Assembly (NCBI RefSeq): GCF_000702505.1
Contig: NZ_JNIM01000001.1
Location: 868,001 to 932,000 of the forward strand
DNA from: Thermogemmatispora carboxidivorans
GTDB taxonomy: Bacteria > Chloroflexota > Ktedonobacteria > Ktedonobacterales > Ktedonobacteraceae
DNA length: 64,000 bases
Direction of reading: 5' to 3'
The position numbers were made by a program, and so were the translations under genes. Shown one piece after another: positions 62,627-64,000 of the stretch (position 1 is the first letter of the stretch; each line of letters begins with the position of its first letter). The notes under the pieces were generated by a model, which made no database searches, was not told where the DNA came from, and saw nothing but the letters and a program-made list of their open reading frames with translations.

Positions 62627-64000
62627 ATGCCAACGCCGGTGAAATTCCCCCGTCTCGGCGAGTCAGTTGCGGAAGGAACTGTCGCTGCCTGGCTCAAGCA
62701 TGAAGGCGATTATGTGGAAAAGGATGAGGCTCTGGCCGAGGTAGTGACCGACAAGGTCAATGCTGAACTTCCTTCGCCTGTGGCTGGTCGGTTGGTGAAA
62801 ATCCTGGTGCCAGCTGATCAGACGGTCCCAGTTGGGACCGCCATCGCTCTCATTGAGGAGGAGGGGGCGAGGGCAGAGGTCGCAGAGGAAGCGAGGGCTG
62901 GTCAGAGCGAAAGTGGTAGCGTAGCCGCTGCTCAGCCGGCGCCCGTAGGTGAGCAGGTGACTTCTGCTGCTGCAGTGCAACGTGGCACCTCGGCCCTCTC
63001 GGTAGCGGCTGAGGCCGTGACGGCGGAGCCACACGATGGTCAGCAGCCTGGCGAACGTCAGCGCATCTCGCCCCTGGCGCGTCGCCTCGCTCGCGAGCAT
63101 GGTCTTGACCTGAACGAAATCAAGGGCACGGGCGTCGGTGGACGGGTGCGCAAAGAAGACATCCTGGCTTATCTGGAACAGCGTCAGCTCGGCGCGCAGA
63201 CGGTTCAGACACCTGCCGCGGCTGTGACTGCCCAGCCCAAGCCTGCCCCCACCACTGTGGTGAGCACGGCAGCAGGCGCTGCCAGGGGACCGGAGCCAGT
63301 GGCTGTCGGCCCCGATGAGGAAGTCATCGTCCCCGATCGCATGCGCCTGGCCATCGCTGAGCACATGGTGCGTAGCAAACGGACAGCACCCCATGCCACC
63401 ACCGTTGTCGAGGTCGATATGACCGCCATTGCGCGCTGGCTAGAGCGCAACAAAGAGGAATTCAAGCGGCGCGAGGGCTACAGTATCAGCTACGTGCCCT
63501 TCGTCATGAAAGCGGTCTGTGAAGGTATTCGAAAAGTGCCGCTGATCAACTCTAGCTGGACCGAGGAGAACCGAATCGTTGTCAAGAAGCGCATCCATCT
63601 TGGGGTGGCGGTTGCTACCGATAGCGGCCTGGTGGTGCCTACCATTCACGATGCCGACCAATATACCATTGCTGGCCTGGCGCGGCGTCTCAATGAAGTA
63701 GCGCAGCGGGCGCGCAGTAACCGTCTGACGGTGCAGGACCTGCAAGGGAGCACTTTCGTGGTTAATAATCCGGGTACCTTTGGTACAATACTATCGGTAC
63801 CGATTATCAATCAGCCCCATGCGGCTATTCTCAGCATGGATGCCGTGGTCAAGCGCCCGGTAGTGACAGAGGACGATGCCATTGCCATTCGCTCCATGAT
63901 GTATCTCTGTCTCTCCTTTGACCATCGCATCCTCGATGGGGCCGGGGCTGCCACCTTTCTGCAGGCTGTGCGGGCCAAGCTGCAGAGCTACGGGCCGGAG
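62627..64000 (+). CDS. 2-oxoacid dehydrogenase E2 dihydrolipoyl acyltransferase (partial)
   Basis: The core acyltransferase, open for 458 codons to the window end with no stop, so truncated by the window, probably only near its very C-terminus. Residues 1-78 are one lipoyl domain with lipoyl-lysine Lys43 in VTDKVNAELPSP. An Ala/Gly/Glu/Gln-rich linker leads to the peripheral subunit-binding domain (ISPLARRLAREHGLDLNEIKGTGVGGRVRKEDI), another flexible linker, then the catalytic chloramphenicol-acetyltransferase-like domain with SFDHRILDG (catalytic His). GAGGAG lies six bases before the ATG. A single lipoyl domain is typical of branched-chain or Gram-positive-type E2. Substrate not decided. 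Confidence 0.93.
   Translation, partial: MPTPVKFPRLGESVAEGTVAAWLKHEGDYVEKDEALAEVVTDKVNAELPSPVAGRLVKILVPADQTVPVGTAIALIEEEGARAEVAEEARAGQSESGSVAAAQPAPVGEQVTSAAAVQRGTSALSVAAEAVTAEPHDGQQPGERQRISPLARRLAREHGLDLNEIKGTGVGGRVRKEDILAYLEQRQLGAQTVQTPAAAVTAQPKPAPTTVVSTAAGAARGPEPVAVGPDEEVIVPDRMRLAIAEHMVRSKRTAPHATTVVEVDMTAIARWLERNKEEFKRREGYSISYVPFVMKAVCEGIRKVPLINSSWTEENRIVVKKRIHLGVAVATDSGLVVPTIHDADQYTIAGLARRLNEVAQRARSNRLTVQDLQGSTFVVNNPGTFGTILSVPIINQPHAAILSMDAVVKRPVVTEDDAIAIRSMMYLCLSFDHRILDGAGAATFLQAVRAKLQSYGPE

Overview
This 64 kb window reads as a stretch of bacterial chromosome with moderately high GC, densely coded and mostly housekeeping. No insertion sequences, phage genes, tRNA/rRNA genes or CRISPR arrays could be recognised. 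The gene mix (eukaryote-type Ser/Thr kinase fused to WD40 repeats, a DrrAB-type exporter, a DUF951 protein, a DUF929 thioredoxin-like protein, MutS/MutL without MutH, Cas6, APC permeases and many small signalling proteins) suggests a Chloroflexota lineage of the Ktedonobacteria/Thermogemmatispora kind. This is an inference from content; no marker gene in the window proves it.

Layout. 0-4 kb: a hypothetical gene, a TatA-like gene, and a MarR-DrrA-DrrB efflux operon whose promoter carries two identical 10-bp palindromes. 4-10 kb: a D12-class adenine methylase, a large penicillin-acylase-family hydrolase and cysS. 10-21 kb: a small acidic protein behind a perfect inverted repeat, metH, the kinase-WD40 protein, a class V aminotransferase, a YbjQ-like protein, and a TetR-P450 pair. 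21-26 kb: a three-gene operon of an LRV/HEAT-like repeat protein, a MoxR-type AAA ATPase and an HExxH/VWA protein. 26-32 kb: a HAMP-like membrane protein with a DUF4388 protein, two APC permeases and a GNAT acetyltransferase. 32-37 kb: mutS-mutL, translationally coupled. 37-46 kb: a membrane HExxH protease, an MFS exporter, the mscS-nadD-DUF951 run, and an ATGA-coupled TPR-RlmD-Maf operon. 46-57 kb: a GT87-like membrane protein, a GNAT, a two-TM protein, nadK-recN-amine oxidase, a membrane-anchored DUF929 protein and the CCA-adding enzyme. 57-64 kb: a Cas6 with no CRISPR locus in view, an FHA-PrsW fusion, and the 2-oxoacid dehydrogenase E1alpha-E1beta-E2 operon, with E2 cut by the window end.

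Promoters fall into two visible kinds: canonical TTGACA/TATAAT-type pairs (MarR operon, kinase, LRV operon, mutS) and a recurring extended -10 form TGnTAnnaT with no obvious -35 (cysS, metH, mscS, TPR operon, DUF929, cas6, FHA-PrsW, pdh and others). The most unusual items are the LRV-MoxR-VWA operon, the FHA-PrsW fusion beside a lone cas6, the palindrome-controlled MarR promoter, and the small acidic ORF with its own operator-like repeat.
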